DNA of 15,521 nt from Blastomyces gilchristii SLH14081 (lineage: Eukaryota > Ascomycota > Eurotiomycetes > Onygenales > Ajellomycetaceae). Positions 1 through 9,801 of the stretch are shown one piece after another. The notes below the pieces were generated by a model. It did not search any database and had not been told where the DNA came from. It saw only the letters and a program-made list of their open reading frames with translations. The first letter of the stretch is position 1, and every line of letters starts with the position of its first letter. The stretch spans positions 1 to 15,521 of the forward strand of contig NW_003101647.1 in the NCBI RefSeq assembly GCF_000003855.2, in the 5' to 3' direction. The translations under genes and the position numbers were made by a program.

Positions 1-96
1 AAGCAGCTGAATCTGCTGTCTCTAACCTGCTATCTCAAAACATGCTTAATATTCTGAGAAACTGAGAAGAATAATGCTCATACCTCTATCATAGAT
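1..96. other. AT-rich flank left of the LINE pair
   Basis: Short AT-rich sequence that is not part of the inverted LINE repeat: similarity to the opposite arm starts at the TTA run near 97. I see no gene or motif in it. Confidence 0.5.
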
Positions 97-116
97 TTAT
101 TATTATTATTATTCTT
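95..116 (-). repeat. (TAA)n 3' tail of LINE copy 1
   Basis: Run of TTA/ATT units directly after the 3' UTR sequence, reading TAA on the element strand. Short tandem 3' tails of this kind are known from LINE clades that lack a poly(A) tail. It marks the element end: similarity between the two copies stops here. Confidence 0.7.
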
Positions 117-2665
117 CAATTATAGATGTATGCAGTCAGAGACTATGATATCTACCTGAGAACCTTTAGTTCTCAGGGTTTTTCCTATATCTATAGAGTC
201 AACTATTATACATTTATCAATTTCAGATATGTAAAATCAGAAAATTCCAGCTCAGAATATAAAAACTGTTTATAAATTACAGTATTTCAACATCTTCTGA
301 TACTTTGAAATTATTTGAAAATATCATGACAAAGAAAAAGAGAATATAGTCTTAAAGACAGACACATTAAATAGATAGATAGAAAAGAACAGAAAGAAAT
401 AAGTACAGTAAAAAGAGACTATAATAAAATAAAATTATTAAAAGATAGTATATAGCTATTTTAACAGACTATATCTAATCAATTTCTGCCTCTTCATATT
501 CAGATACTTCTGAATTTAGTTATTTTCTTATAGCTGCTTGAGTTTCTAATAGAAAGTCTATTAAGTATTTAATTTCTGTCTCAGTTGAGAATAAGAATCT
601 CATATTTAATTAATTTAAATTATACTTCTTCTTTAATCTGACTCTGAGACTATTGTATAATGCATAATATATTATAATATACTCAGAATTTTTATTCATA
701 TTACAGAATAAGCACTCTGTTGAATCAAATCTATTATCAAATCTTTATATATAGAATTTAAAATAACTATATTCTAGTTTTAACTGAATTATGAATAAGA
801 ATATTTTCTTTTTATATTTAATTGAACAAGATTTTCATTTTAATTTTATCTTAAATCTTGAATAATATATACTCTTCTTTTATTTCTGTCAGCTTTCATT
901 TTACTTATTTAAATAAGATTCTTTTATCTTTCTCTTTATAAAAGATCAGAATACTGTTTTTTGAATAGATTTACTTAATTCTGAACTCTTTTTTACAGCT
1001 GAATCAGTTAATTCATTATCATAAATATTTATATAAGCAGAAACTTAATATAGATGAATTATCAGTTTTAATATTCTTCTCTTTTGAATTTTTAAAACAG
1101 AGTTTAAAATCAGTTCAAGATTCATTTGATTATTATAAATCTGACTATTTTTAAGTCTTTTTAAAGCAGCTTGACTATTAGAGAATATTTATATCTCTTT
1201 TAAGTTATTTTCTCTTTTATAAGACTTTATCTTAATAAGTTTGAAATCTTTTACTATTATAAATAGTTCAGTATCAAAGACTTCAGATTCACAGTCTAAA
1301 TTTCAGAAATCTGAGATAAAATTAATATTATCTTCAGTATAAGCAATATCTGCATCTAATCTATTCAAATTCTTATTTTTTAAGTTATCTGAGTAAATCA
1401 GAATAGAGTCTTTTATATTAATTATAAAGATCTTTTTTAAATACTGTTTATATTCTCTCTCTTTAGATAGTTCACTTATTTATAAGTCTATAAGAGATTT
1501 CAGCTTTTCTCTTCAGAGAGATATTTTCTTATGATCAATTTTCTCAATATTTAATAAGAAAAATTGATTCTTAATAAGTGAATATAGTCTATATAATTAA
1601 GAGAGTATTTTCTTTAAAGTATTATTCTTATTTTAATTAAGAAATCTATTTTAATTCAGTTCATTTTCTGAGTTAACTGATAAGAATGAAGAAGAGACTC
1701 TTTCTCTGATTATATGATTTAAACTCATCTTCATGACTCTCAGAGTATAGTTCATACAGATCTTTTTAAATTAAATAGTAGAAGATAGAATTGAAGCTTC
1801 AATTTTCATTACTTTAATAGAAGATAATTTAAATACTTTCAGAATTCTTCTCAAAGCTCTGTTTTATAGACTTTAAAAGAGTTCAGTGAAGTTATCTTAA
1901 TTATTTTATTAAACTTAAACTCTATAATTAGCTACTGAGATAATACAGACTATATATAACTATCTTATAGTCTGAAAGAATAGATCTCTCTCAGTATTTA
2001 ATAGTCTGATTATACTATTCAGTAGTCTCTCTATCTTGATAATTCTTTATTAAATATAATATTTAAAATTTAACTTAGAATTTAATCATACTTCTAGTTA
2101 TTCAATATTCAAACTGAGTTTAATCTCTTTATTTAAAAGAGTTAGATTTAGGTTTTTCTCATTGAATCTGAGAAAAAAGTGAATTAACTCAGTTTTATTT
2201 ATATTAAATTAAATTAGATTAATATCTACTTTAATAAAGATTTTCTTTACTACTTTCTCAATCACTTCTAAATTCTCTTTGATTGTCTTTGAACTGTAGA
2301 GTAGATCAATATCATCTATATAACTTGAAGATCTCACTATTTTCATCTCTCTATTCTTGAATAGATATGCAGTGTATATTACAAATAAAATAAGTGAGAT
2401 TGAAGATTCTTATAATACTTCTATTTTTATCTCAGTCTTGTCTTATTTCATTTCATCAAAGAAAAGTTATATGATTCTTTTAGATATAAAACAGTTAACT
2501 CATTTTATTAGAGAAAGTGACAGTTTTAACATCTTCAAAGTCTGAATTAACTTTGATTTTGAAACATGATTAAATACTTCTTTTATATCAATAAAAACTA
2601 CAGTTGAGATCAGATCTTCATACTTTGCTATTTAAATATTATAAACAACTGAGAGAATAGTTCAA
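97..2665 (-). mobile_element. Degenerate LINE retrotransposon, copy 1 (RT + RNase H + 3' UTR), 5'-truncated
   Basis: Relic of a non-LTR retrotransposon read on the minus strand. The reverse transcriptase lies at about 2640-1400: palm motif A reads VVFIDIKEVFNHV (about 2601-2563) and the catalytic motif reads YIDD (about 2322-2311; YADD/FADD in live elements), with a V-L-[stop]-E-S-S stretch before it where VLQGSS is expected. RNase H follows at about 1374-880, then the Cys/His region and a 3' UTR ending in a TTA run (TAA on the element strand) at 97-114. Several in-frame stops sit where Gln or Trp is expected, so it cannot be translated. The endonuclease half is absent. RT followed by RNase H fits the fungal Tad1-like LINE clade; the clade assignment is inference. 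Confidence 0.85.
156..176 (-). other. 3' UTR hairpin of LINE copy 1
   Basis: Perfect 8-bp stem CTGAGAAC / GTTCTCAG (156-163 with 169-176) around a 5-base loop, about 40 bases inside the element's 3' tail. The same stem is present and perfect in copy 2. A 3' stem-loop recognised by the reverse transcriptase is known for some LINEs; that role here is inference. Confidence 0.6.
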
Positions 2666-3864
2666 AAAATGAGAATTTGAATAGATTAGACGCAGGCATT
2701 GCTTATACTGAAGATAATATCAATTTTATCTCAGATTTCTGAAATCTAGGCTGTGAATCTGAAGTCTTTGATACTGAACTATTTGCAATAGTGAAAGCTT
2801 TCAAACTTATTGAAATAAAATCTTATAAAAGAGGAAATAGTTTGAAAGAGATATAAATATTCTCTGATAGTTAAGCTGCTTTGAAAAGACTTAGAAATAG
2901 TCAGATTCATAATAATCAAATGAATCTTGAACTGATCTTAAACTCTGTTTTAAAAATTCAAAAGAGAAGAATATCAAAGCTGATAATTTATCTACACTGA
3001 GTTCCTGCTTATATGAATATTCATGACAATGAATTGGCTGATTCAGCTGTAAAAAAGAGTACAGAATTAAGCAGATCTATTCAAAAAATTATGTTCTGAT
3101 CTTTTATAAAGAAGAAAATAAAAGAATCTTGTTTAGATAAGTCAAATAAAAGCTGACAGAAATAAAAGAAGAGTATACATTATTCAAGATTTAAAATAAA
3201 ATCCAAGTGAAAATCTTGTTTAATTAAATAATAAAAAGAAATATTCTCATCTATATACAGCTGAAACTAGATATGACTATTTTAATCTTATATATAAAGA
3301 TTTAATAATAGATTTGACTCAATAGAATGCTTATTCTGCAATGCAAATGAGAATTCTGAGTATATTATAATACACTGTATATTATACAATAGTCTCAGAG
3401 TCAGATTGAAAGAGAAGTATAATCTAAATTAATTAAATATGAGATTCTTATTCTCAACTGAGACAGGAATTAAATACTTAATAGACTTTCTATCAGAAAC
3501 TCAAGCAGCTATAAGAAAATGACTAAATTCAGAATTATCTGAATATGAAGAGAAGGAAATTAATCAGATATAGTCTATTAAAACAGCTATATACTATCTT
3601 TTAATAATTTGTTTTATTACAGTCTCTCTTTACTTTATCTTTTTCTTTCAATTTCTTTCTATCTATCTATTTAATATGTCTATCTTTAAGACTGTGTTCT
3701 CTTTTCCTTTGTCATGATATTGTTAAATGATTTCAAAGTATTAGAAGATGTTAAAACACTGTAATTTATAAACAGTTTTTATATTCTGAGCTGGAATTTT
3801 CTGATTTTATCTATCTGAAATTGATGAATGTATAATAGTTAACTTTACAGATATAGGAAAAACT

Positions 3865-3885
3865 CTGAGAACTAAAAGTTCTCAG
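3865..3885 (+). other. 3' UTR hairpin of LINE copy 2
   Basis: Perfect 8-bp stem CTGAGAAC (3865-3872) / GTTCTCAG (3878-3885) with loop TAAAA, equivalent to the hairpin at 156-176. The loop has changed between copies while both stem halves have not. Confidence 0.6.
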
Positions 3886-3925
3886 ATAGATGTTATAGTC
3901 TCTGACTGTATACATCTATAATTGA

Positions 3926-3947
3926 AGAATAATACTAATAATAATAA
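3926..3947 (+). repeat. (TAA)n-like 3' tail of LINE copy 2
   Basis: Imperfect AAT/TAA units end the plus-strand element. Sequence beyond about 3948 no longer matches the other arm. Confidence 0.65.
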
Positions 3948-5050
3948 CTGAGAGAATAGTGTTAATTACAGAACATTGTTTTCTATCTCTCATTTATTCA
4001 CTGAATAAAAGAGAGTTATTAACAGAGCTTATAAAAGATAGTTGAGTAGCTATTATCTTTTTCAAAACCTTTTCTAGACAGTTTAATAGAGATATTACTC
4101 TATATAACTTAGAAATTGAAGTTTTTCTATTAGGTTTTGCAAGAATTACTTCAGTGACTTCTCTTCAGCATTCAGAATAGACTGATGAAGTAAATTATTA
4201 TATAATTCTACTATTAGTAATCTTATTAGCAATTTTATCAGTGACTTTATTAGAAGCTTTTTCAGAGTATTGTATAGATATTAATAGAGATCTATATCAC
4301 ATTCATAGTCTTGTGAATATTATCTTTGTAAATTCAATTATTGTTGAGAAATATCAAACTTCTGTTTTAAGTATTTCATAAGATATCTTGTTTAAATAGT
4401 CAGATAAGTTCTAATATAATATTATAGTCAAGATTATTAACTTTATATATATAAGCATCTTTATATTAATATTCTCTGATATCTATACTTAGTTTCATTA
4501 TATAACAGATGTAAATATCTTTTAAATTATTAAATTCTATAAGAAGTCAGAATCTTGATAAGAGAATATACTGAAGATTTAATCATTGTATAGTAACATA
4601 GATCACTGTCTATTATCACTTTTATATTATACATATTATTCATTACAGTAGATACAAGAATCACATTTATTATTATTTTCTCTTTAAATTATTATCATCT
4701 GATCTCTTCAAGCTTCTGCTTGTAAATTTGAACAGAAGCTAATCTTTTTTCTATTTCACTGAGATATTCTTATAGTTATCTTTTAAATCTTTCTTTAATG
4801 TAATATGATTGATATAGATCACCAGCATTGATCTTTCTTTTAAATGAGAAGACATGTAGATTAATCAGTAGTTGAAAGCAATGTGTTCTGATCAGTTACA
4901 GTTGATGCACATCTCTTATTGATGTCAATCAGTGACTTCTTCAGAAGCAATCTCAGAAACTCAGAAGCCTGTTTGAACAGCAGAGACCCTTGCTTATACA
5001 TAGATATTTGAGTCTACTCAGTTCATGACATCTGCATTATTGTTCTTTGA
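3948..5050. other. AT-rich mutated DNA with a possible coding relic at 3987-4379 (+)
   Basis: The composition is the same as in the LINE copies, but nothing in it matches them. One plus frame (about 3987-4379) stays open for about 130 codons apart from a TGA and a TAG. That is fewer stops than expected at this AT content. It includes LGFARITSVTSLQHSE and a hydrophobic stretch IILLLVILLAILSVTLL. I do not recognise the family. A small perfect hairpin (AGCTTCTG 4711-4718 with CAGAAGCT 4733-4740) lies further on. No intact gene is visible. Confidence 0.35.
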
Positions 5051-5430
5051 CACAGGTGTATGAGTGTAATGTCTTCTATCACTGTTCTATATATTCTTGA
5101 GCTTGATAAGACAGTCATTCAATGTCTGGAGTTGTATGCAGAAGCCTTCATAAGTCTGGTCTTTGTCTACACTTTGCGCGTGCCAAGCCATAATTGGGAA
5201 ACAGATGTCAACACCTCGAAGAATTCATATTTGAAAACCAAACATGCAACAATGGACCTTTCTGAAAGTCTTAGGCATTCTAGCGAAATACTAAATAATG
5301 TTGTATGACATCAACACTAGCGCGAGCAACCAAAATGCCAGACAGTCAAGACACAATCTGGACACGATTGGGTGGGGATGGGATGGCGTGTTTGGCGCTA
5401 GGATGGAACACAGTCGTGCATTAGGAATGT

Positions 5431-5475
5431 GGAGGCCCGTAAAATTATCGAAGGATCAGTACGTACGGGGCCTCC
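5431..5475. promoter_or_regulatory. Imperfect GC-rich palindrome upstream of the 5530 gene
   Basis: GGAGGCCCGT (5431-5440) is repeated inverted as ACGGGGCCTCC (5465-5475), with one extra G and a 24-base spacer. It ends 54 bases before the chosen start codon. Its GC-rich character stands out from its surroundings. It may be a binding site for a dimeric regulator or chance; no known consensus is recognised. Confidence 0.3.
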
Positions 5476-5529
5476 ACTCTATTGTCCCTAAACACAACAC
5501 CCAAAAACCTAACTCACTCCAGCTTCAAC

Positions 5530-7342
5530 ATGGAAAGGCATGAATGGGTGGGTAGTTCCATCCTGATGACATGTATGGGCTGGCTAACCATCCTTAGAAA
5601 GAGGATATTCGACGACGTCTATTTGAACTGGGTCAAGTCCTTGAGGGACAGAAGGAGTCGAGAGTTAGTATTCATCTGTCCTGATTAAACTGGGTACTGA
5701 TTGAAATGCCAGACCCTTGGTGAATATTTCAAAGGTGTGAGTGCCGACCTGGTTAGGGACAGGACTTTGAACTTCGATGATTTTCAGCAATACTGGTCTC
5801 GTCACAAACGGCGTGCTGCTTTAAGGGATGTGAAAAGGCGAACCTCAACACGCGACCGACATGCTCGGGACGACAATACATCCAGACAATTTGAAGACGA
5901 GAGCGATATTGATGAGATACTTTCCATCACAGATACTTGGGATGTGCGATCAGATGAGCTGGGGGCATTGAAGGATGATGTTCGGCAATGTCTGGATCAG
6001 GATCGAGACTTCTTCAAGCTTTCGGAGGCATCTACGGAACACCAGGTTAGAGAAAGGTCTTTCTCTTCAGCTGAGGATGAACTAATGAATGGGAATCAGG
6101 TCGAAGATACTTCTGAAGATGATCTTGTTGAGGCAGTAAAGGCTTTCAATTCAGTTGAAAAAGACGCGAATGGTGCCTACCGGGATTTCAGAAAGCAGGT
6201 ACTGGCCTTGAAGCTTCGGGCATTAGAGGCTAATGCCGGAAACTATTGTGCTGGGAAAAGTATTAAGCGCGATTCACGCGTAATAGTTTACGTTTCGGAG
6301 AAGTGCTGGTCGAATCTTCCTTCTACAGCACAAAAATCAAAGACAACAAATCTCGCACGCTGGCGTGGTCATGGAGAAAAATGGCTTTCACTGGTAGAAC
6401 CTTCAATACCTATGTCTTTCCGCCATATCCCAAGTGACCATCGGTGCTTTGGCGACTTTGAACGACGACGTCGGCAGACTCCAGAATTCGATGCTGTTAT
6501 CAGCACGTTACAGGCCGTGTGTATCATTCCTGACTTGAGGAAACTATGGTGTCGTCAATTGATCCGGAAGCGTGTAGAGTCTGAGCATCATCCAGGGCGC
6601 TGTTTTTGCAAGAATACTGACTGTCCGGAGACTGAATCTATAGGGCCCCAACAGTCTGATCCTGCCATGACAACCAATGCTGAGGACTTAGCCGCGCAAT
6701 CCAGCCATGTTAGCATCACATTCATGCCCACTGGGGGGCAGATGCGGCGTCCCTCGAACAGGTCACATCATTCTTTTATGCGTCAAAGGCACATTCGATC
6801 CGCACTGGCAGGATCCAAGCGCCCGCGTACCCTTTCTGATGATGATGATGAGGAGGAACGCGGTCCCTCTCCCATTGTTGGTGGTGTGAGCATTTCGCTT
6901 GCCAATAATAACGGTCGGCCTTTGGTCTCGAACATTCCAATGCCATCAGCTGAAATGCTGACATCTCACGGTAAGTCCCAATTTATCCCCACACTACAAG
7001 AGGCGCAGAGCGGTTCGTGTCCTGGATTGTCACGCCTGTTGCTTCTTGCTAAGCATAAATTAACTAAAGCATATAGTTCCGCCATCACACGTCGATCCTT
7101 GTGGGGCTCTTGCTCAGCAAGACTCATGTATTGAGTCCATGCGACGAGCAGAGTTCTTTGACCTTATGCGGCAAACGAACACAGCAGACTCTTTATCACA
7201 GATGAACCTCGATCTTTCACGGCAAACGAACACAGCAGACTCTTTACCGCCGGTGGACTTCGATCTTTCGCAGCAGATGAACATGTCAGACTCTTTGCAG
7301 CATGAGTTTGATCTTATGCAGCAATCAATGCTGATGCAGTAG
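5530..7342 (+). CDS. Unrecognised 553-aa protein, three exons, C-terminal 17-residue repeats
   Basis: Exons 5530-5667, 5713-6970 and 7077-7342. Intron 1 (45 bases, GTATTC..CCAG, branch TACTGAT) and intron 2 (106 bases, GTAAGT..TATAG, branch TAACTAA) both keep phase. The large central frame has no usable ATG near its 5' end; exon 1 supplies one in a good context (CTTCAACATGG). Visible parts: a hydrophobic stretch early in exon 1; a basic, then long acidic and charged region; CFC-x4-C near residue 343, too small to call a zinc finger; KRPR followed by DDDDEEE near residues 415-425, a plausible nuclear signal; and in exon 3 two near-identical 17-residue units starting RQTNTADSL plus a diverged third and a partial fourth. 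No catalytic motif or known family is recognised. A nuclear role is only inference. Confidence 0.7.
7169..7330 (+). repeat. Coding tandem repeat, 51-base unit
   Basis: The first two units (starting 7169 and 7220) share an identical opening of about 27 bases, and their ends have diverged. A third unit is one codon shorter and more diverged, and a partial fourth follows. Encoded core: [RQ]Q[TM]N-x-[AS]DSL ... DL[SM]. The near-identity of units 1 and 2 suggests recent duplication. Confidence 0.75.
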
Positions 7343-7447
7343 ACAGATAATGAAATTTCATTGACTCAGGAGCCAGTTAATATTATTATGTACAAGGAAT
7401 GGACTGATCATAAGGCGCATAAACAAGCCAAAACATCCCGTAAAACA
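7343..7447. other. Spacer after the 5530 gene
   Basis: Short AT-rich stretch after the TAG at 7340-7342, between it and the convergent minus-strand candidate. No terminator or other feature is recognised. Confidence 0.4.
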
Positions 7448-8272
7448 TTATTCAACATCCAGTATAATGAATGGCCCCAGTTTACCGTCTGTCGGGATCT
7501 CAAGATTGCACCGCCCGTAAACATCATAACATGACCTTAGCTCCACAGATGTTTCATTAATCTTCACATCTCCGCGCACATAGAAGGGTATGAGCATCAT
7601 GTATGGTTTTCCAACAGTGTGTATTCCCGGGAAAAAGACCGTAACATTACGCCTGCATTTTTTTGACTTTCTCGGCCTATATTTGCTTCGATCGGCGGTG
7701 GCGCTCTGTATAACAGTAAGGAATAGCCGCTTGTTGCATCATGGGCGCGCTTACTTCTTGGTATATTTTCTCGGCTTCGGTCAAGAGCTGCCACCCAGAT
7801 CCGAAAATGGCAAGAACCACATAGTCATAGCCAGATGTTTTAGGGTGTGTGAGGTCATTCGCGATACTTTCATGGTCCATCAAGGCCTTCTCATAGAATG
7901 ACTAATCTAGGATACCCCTTAGTTCGACAAAATTCTCGCTTGTTTCGGACATGTCTGGTTTGGAATTGCCGGATCGGGTGCAGATTTGGTTTTCGCTGTT
8001 TATCCCATTTATCCCTGTTAGTGAACGACAAACAGACAGACCCTTGGGCAACTCACATTTTTGATGATAACACTGGAAGAATGCAAGATATCGTAGGGCA
8101 TGGCGGGGTATGATGGGTGTTGTAACTTCGCAAATTGCTCACTCACTGTGTTAAATGAGCATTTTGGCGGTTCTACGGAAATGCCATCAAAGATGAGGTC
8201 ACGTTTGGTTTCGATCGCGTGACCGCAAAAGCTTGGCGTGCCTCTTGACCAAATCAAAAACAAAGCCTTCAA
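7448..8272 (-). CDS. Possible multi-exon minus-strand gene, 3' part; family not recognised
   Basis: Three open segments join in phase on the minus strand: 8272-8057 (72 codons), 7901-7755 (49 codons) and 7705-7448 (86 codons, ending TAA). The first intron is 155 bases (GTGAGT..TTAG) and the second 49 bases (GTAAGC..ACAG). The first may instead be two short introns around a small exon. The joined frame is about 206 residues without a stop, including PKCSFNTVSEQFAKLQHPSY, GYDYVVLAIFGSGWQLL and VFFPGIHTVGKPYMMLIPF. There is no ATG in the first segment before its middle, so upstream exons must exist beyond the acceptor TTCTCAG at 8273. Candidate frames at 8350-8725 (for example ALKAVALFKDQTAPKFSN and TKFRWYSDEAEWKAMRM) could not be joined convincingly. 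It could be a decayed gene. No domain is recognised. Confidence 0.35.
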
Positions 8273-9800
8273 CTGAGAACCCTATCAATGCATACCTTCG
8301 ATGCTTAACATCTAGGGCTATTTTCCATCCAATCATGTCACTGAATCTCTTAAGCATTTATTGTCTTGGCATTCAAGATGGCTGTGTACAAGCAGAGGTT
8401 ATTGGATATCGCGATATCACCAACATTGCTGAACTTCGGGGCGGTTTGATCTTTGAACAGCGCCACAGCTTTCAAAGCACACCCTCTAGCACCAAATCCT
8501 CTTTGAACCAATCATTCGCATGGCCTTCCACTCGGCCTCGTCCGAGTACCAGCGAAACTTTGTCATAGCTGAGGGCGAAACTGCATCCGTGACATGCGTG
8601 GTCAAGATCATGCGCTGAGAAGCTGTGTTTTGGTAGTTCGACAATAGAAAGAGACAGCGTATTGACAGAGGTTGCCGTGAAACAAGGCCAATGTGCGGAA
8701 ATTTGATTGTTAAAATGAAAGGCATGGGAAATCGTACCTCTTAGTTAACCATGATAGAAAGTCGAAAACTTCTGGGGACTGGCGAGCGATGTTCAGCAAT
8801 CGGTTTGGATGTGGGTTCGCTGGGAGGTCACCAAGCTACAAGGTCAAAAGCTGAGGTAGTCCAGTGTTCAGAAAGAGCGAATGGGGCCCCAGGGCTTTCC
8901 ACTCCATGGTGCACGACAGTTGGGCAGCAACCAGTTTCGCCAGCAAAATTGGTTGGGGTTGGATCAATGCCCAACTCTCCTCCCAAGTATCGAAGGCGGG
9001 GCACAATCGACTGCATAATGCTAGACTCCAGCGGAGCTCGAAAATATGTCGAAATTAAGTCGAAAAAGTATCAAAATGTCCATCTTCAAAAGTTCAAGTG
9101 GGGAACGGAACAATTCTCGTCCCACTGAGGCTGGATGGGAGACAACGGCAGCTTTGGGGTGCCTTTCAAAGCCAAAAGATGATTGTCTTTTGTCCATCTT
9201 CTGCCATTGGAGATACCATCTCGGAATTTGGTCACGACATAGTCTCATGTACACACAGAAAAGGCTAAGCGATAGTACTGTTGGATGGAGCCAAGGACTT
9301 CTGTCTTCACGGCCTAGAATGTTTGATTTTCATTGGGTGGTTTTGCAATCTCAGGCGACAGATGCGGGATGACGGAGCAGGCTGGAACATGCCATTAGAA
9401 GAGTCTGCAGCGTCTCCAGGCACCTCAGGCAAATACGGTACCACCAAGCGGGCCGCAACTGGATTTTGACTTGCCCTGTTCTTCGGACAAGCTCGCCAAA
9501 GAAGGCCTAGGATGATGTCCTTGTCCACGATGACACTTGAACATAACGACAGGCCATCCAGAGCAGAGCAGACCGTCCCGCATACGCGATGCGATGGAAA
9601 AAACTAGCCCCAATCAAAATAAAATTGTTATCGAGGGACCGGTATGATGTGTTCTCAGCCAATCATGCCATTCCAATCATGCCATTGCATCTTTGAGGCA
9701 TAACCTCATTTATTATCCTGGCATGCAAGATGTTTGCATACAAGTAACCAGTCTTGGGTTGGTCAGCACGTCACTGTCGATGAACCATGCCATGGTGAAG
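8273..9800. other. No confident gene; broken coding-like frames, mostly minus strand
   Basis: Composition is normal, with several open frames of 60-125 codons on both strands, none with convincing start, splice and stop together. Minus-strand frames at 9254-9021 and 9016-8828 have protein-like composition (for example MQSIVPRLRYLGGELGIDPT), as does a plus frame at 8751-9128. I recognise none of them. The pattern fits one or two decayed genes, or genes whose short introns I could not place. Confidence 0.3.
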
Positions 9801-9801
9801 C

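Larger units (their letters stand above)
97..3947. repeat. Large inverted repeat: LINE fold-back, arms about 97-1374 and 2672-3947
   Basis: The reverse complement of 2672-3947 aligns by eye along the full length of 97-1374 with scattered substitutions (roughly nine bases in ten agree in the parts compared). For example CAGAAAATTCCAGCTCAGAA near 240 matches its complement near 3790. The unpaired loop 1375-2670 is the RT part of copy 1. The arms are two copies of one retroelement 3' end, not terminal inverted repeats of a DNA transposon. Confidence 0.9.
2672..3947 (+). mobile_element. Degenerate LINE retrotransposon, copy 2 (RNase H + CCHC-like motif + 3' UTR), 5'-truncated
   Basis: Second copy of the same element, on the plus strand and head to head with copy 1. 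It begins just before RNase H: GIAYTED at about 2698, ELFAIVKAFKL, then IFSDS-[stop]-AALKRLRNS, and IIYLH-[stop]-VPAYMNIHDNELADSA (normally HWVPAH...GNELADSAAK). Stops stand for Gln (TAA) and Trp (TGA). The C-terminal Cys/His motif starts at 3328 (C-x2-C, then SEYIIIHC; the usual His is now Tyr). The 3' UTR runs from about 3570 to a (TAA)n-like tail at 3926-3947. No RT domain is present, so the copy is more severely 5'-truncated than copy 1. Confidence 0.87.

Noticed and set aside
2357..2545. 62-codon plus frame inside LINE copy 1
   Set aside because: It is antisense to the reverse transcriptase motifs, which read clearly on the minus strand.
97..3947. Terminal inverted repeats of a DNA transposon
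   Set aside because: The arms themselves encode the RNase H and C-terminal part of a LINE in both directions, and the loop is RT. No transposase is seen.
5060..5308. 82-codon plus frame with ATG
   Set aside because: It straddles the AT-rich boundary and has no homology, splice or promoter support.
5298..5543. 81-codon plus frame
   Set aside because: It overlaps the leader and start of the supported gene at 5530 in another frame and lacks good codon character.
5701..5712. TTG start for the central frame of the 5530 gene
   Set aside because: Eukaryotic genes need ATG; these bases are better explained as the end of intron 1.
7590..7901. 103-codon plus frame with ATG
   Set aside because: The minus strand here gives a longer spliced frame with proper introns. 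The plus frame has no recognisable features, though it cannot be fully excluded.
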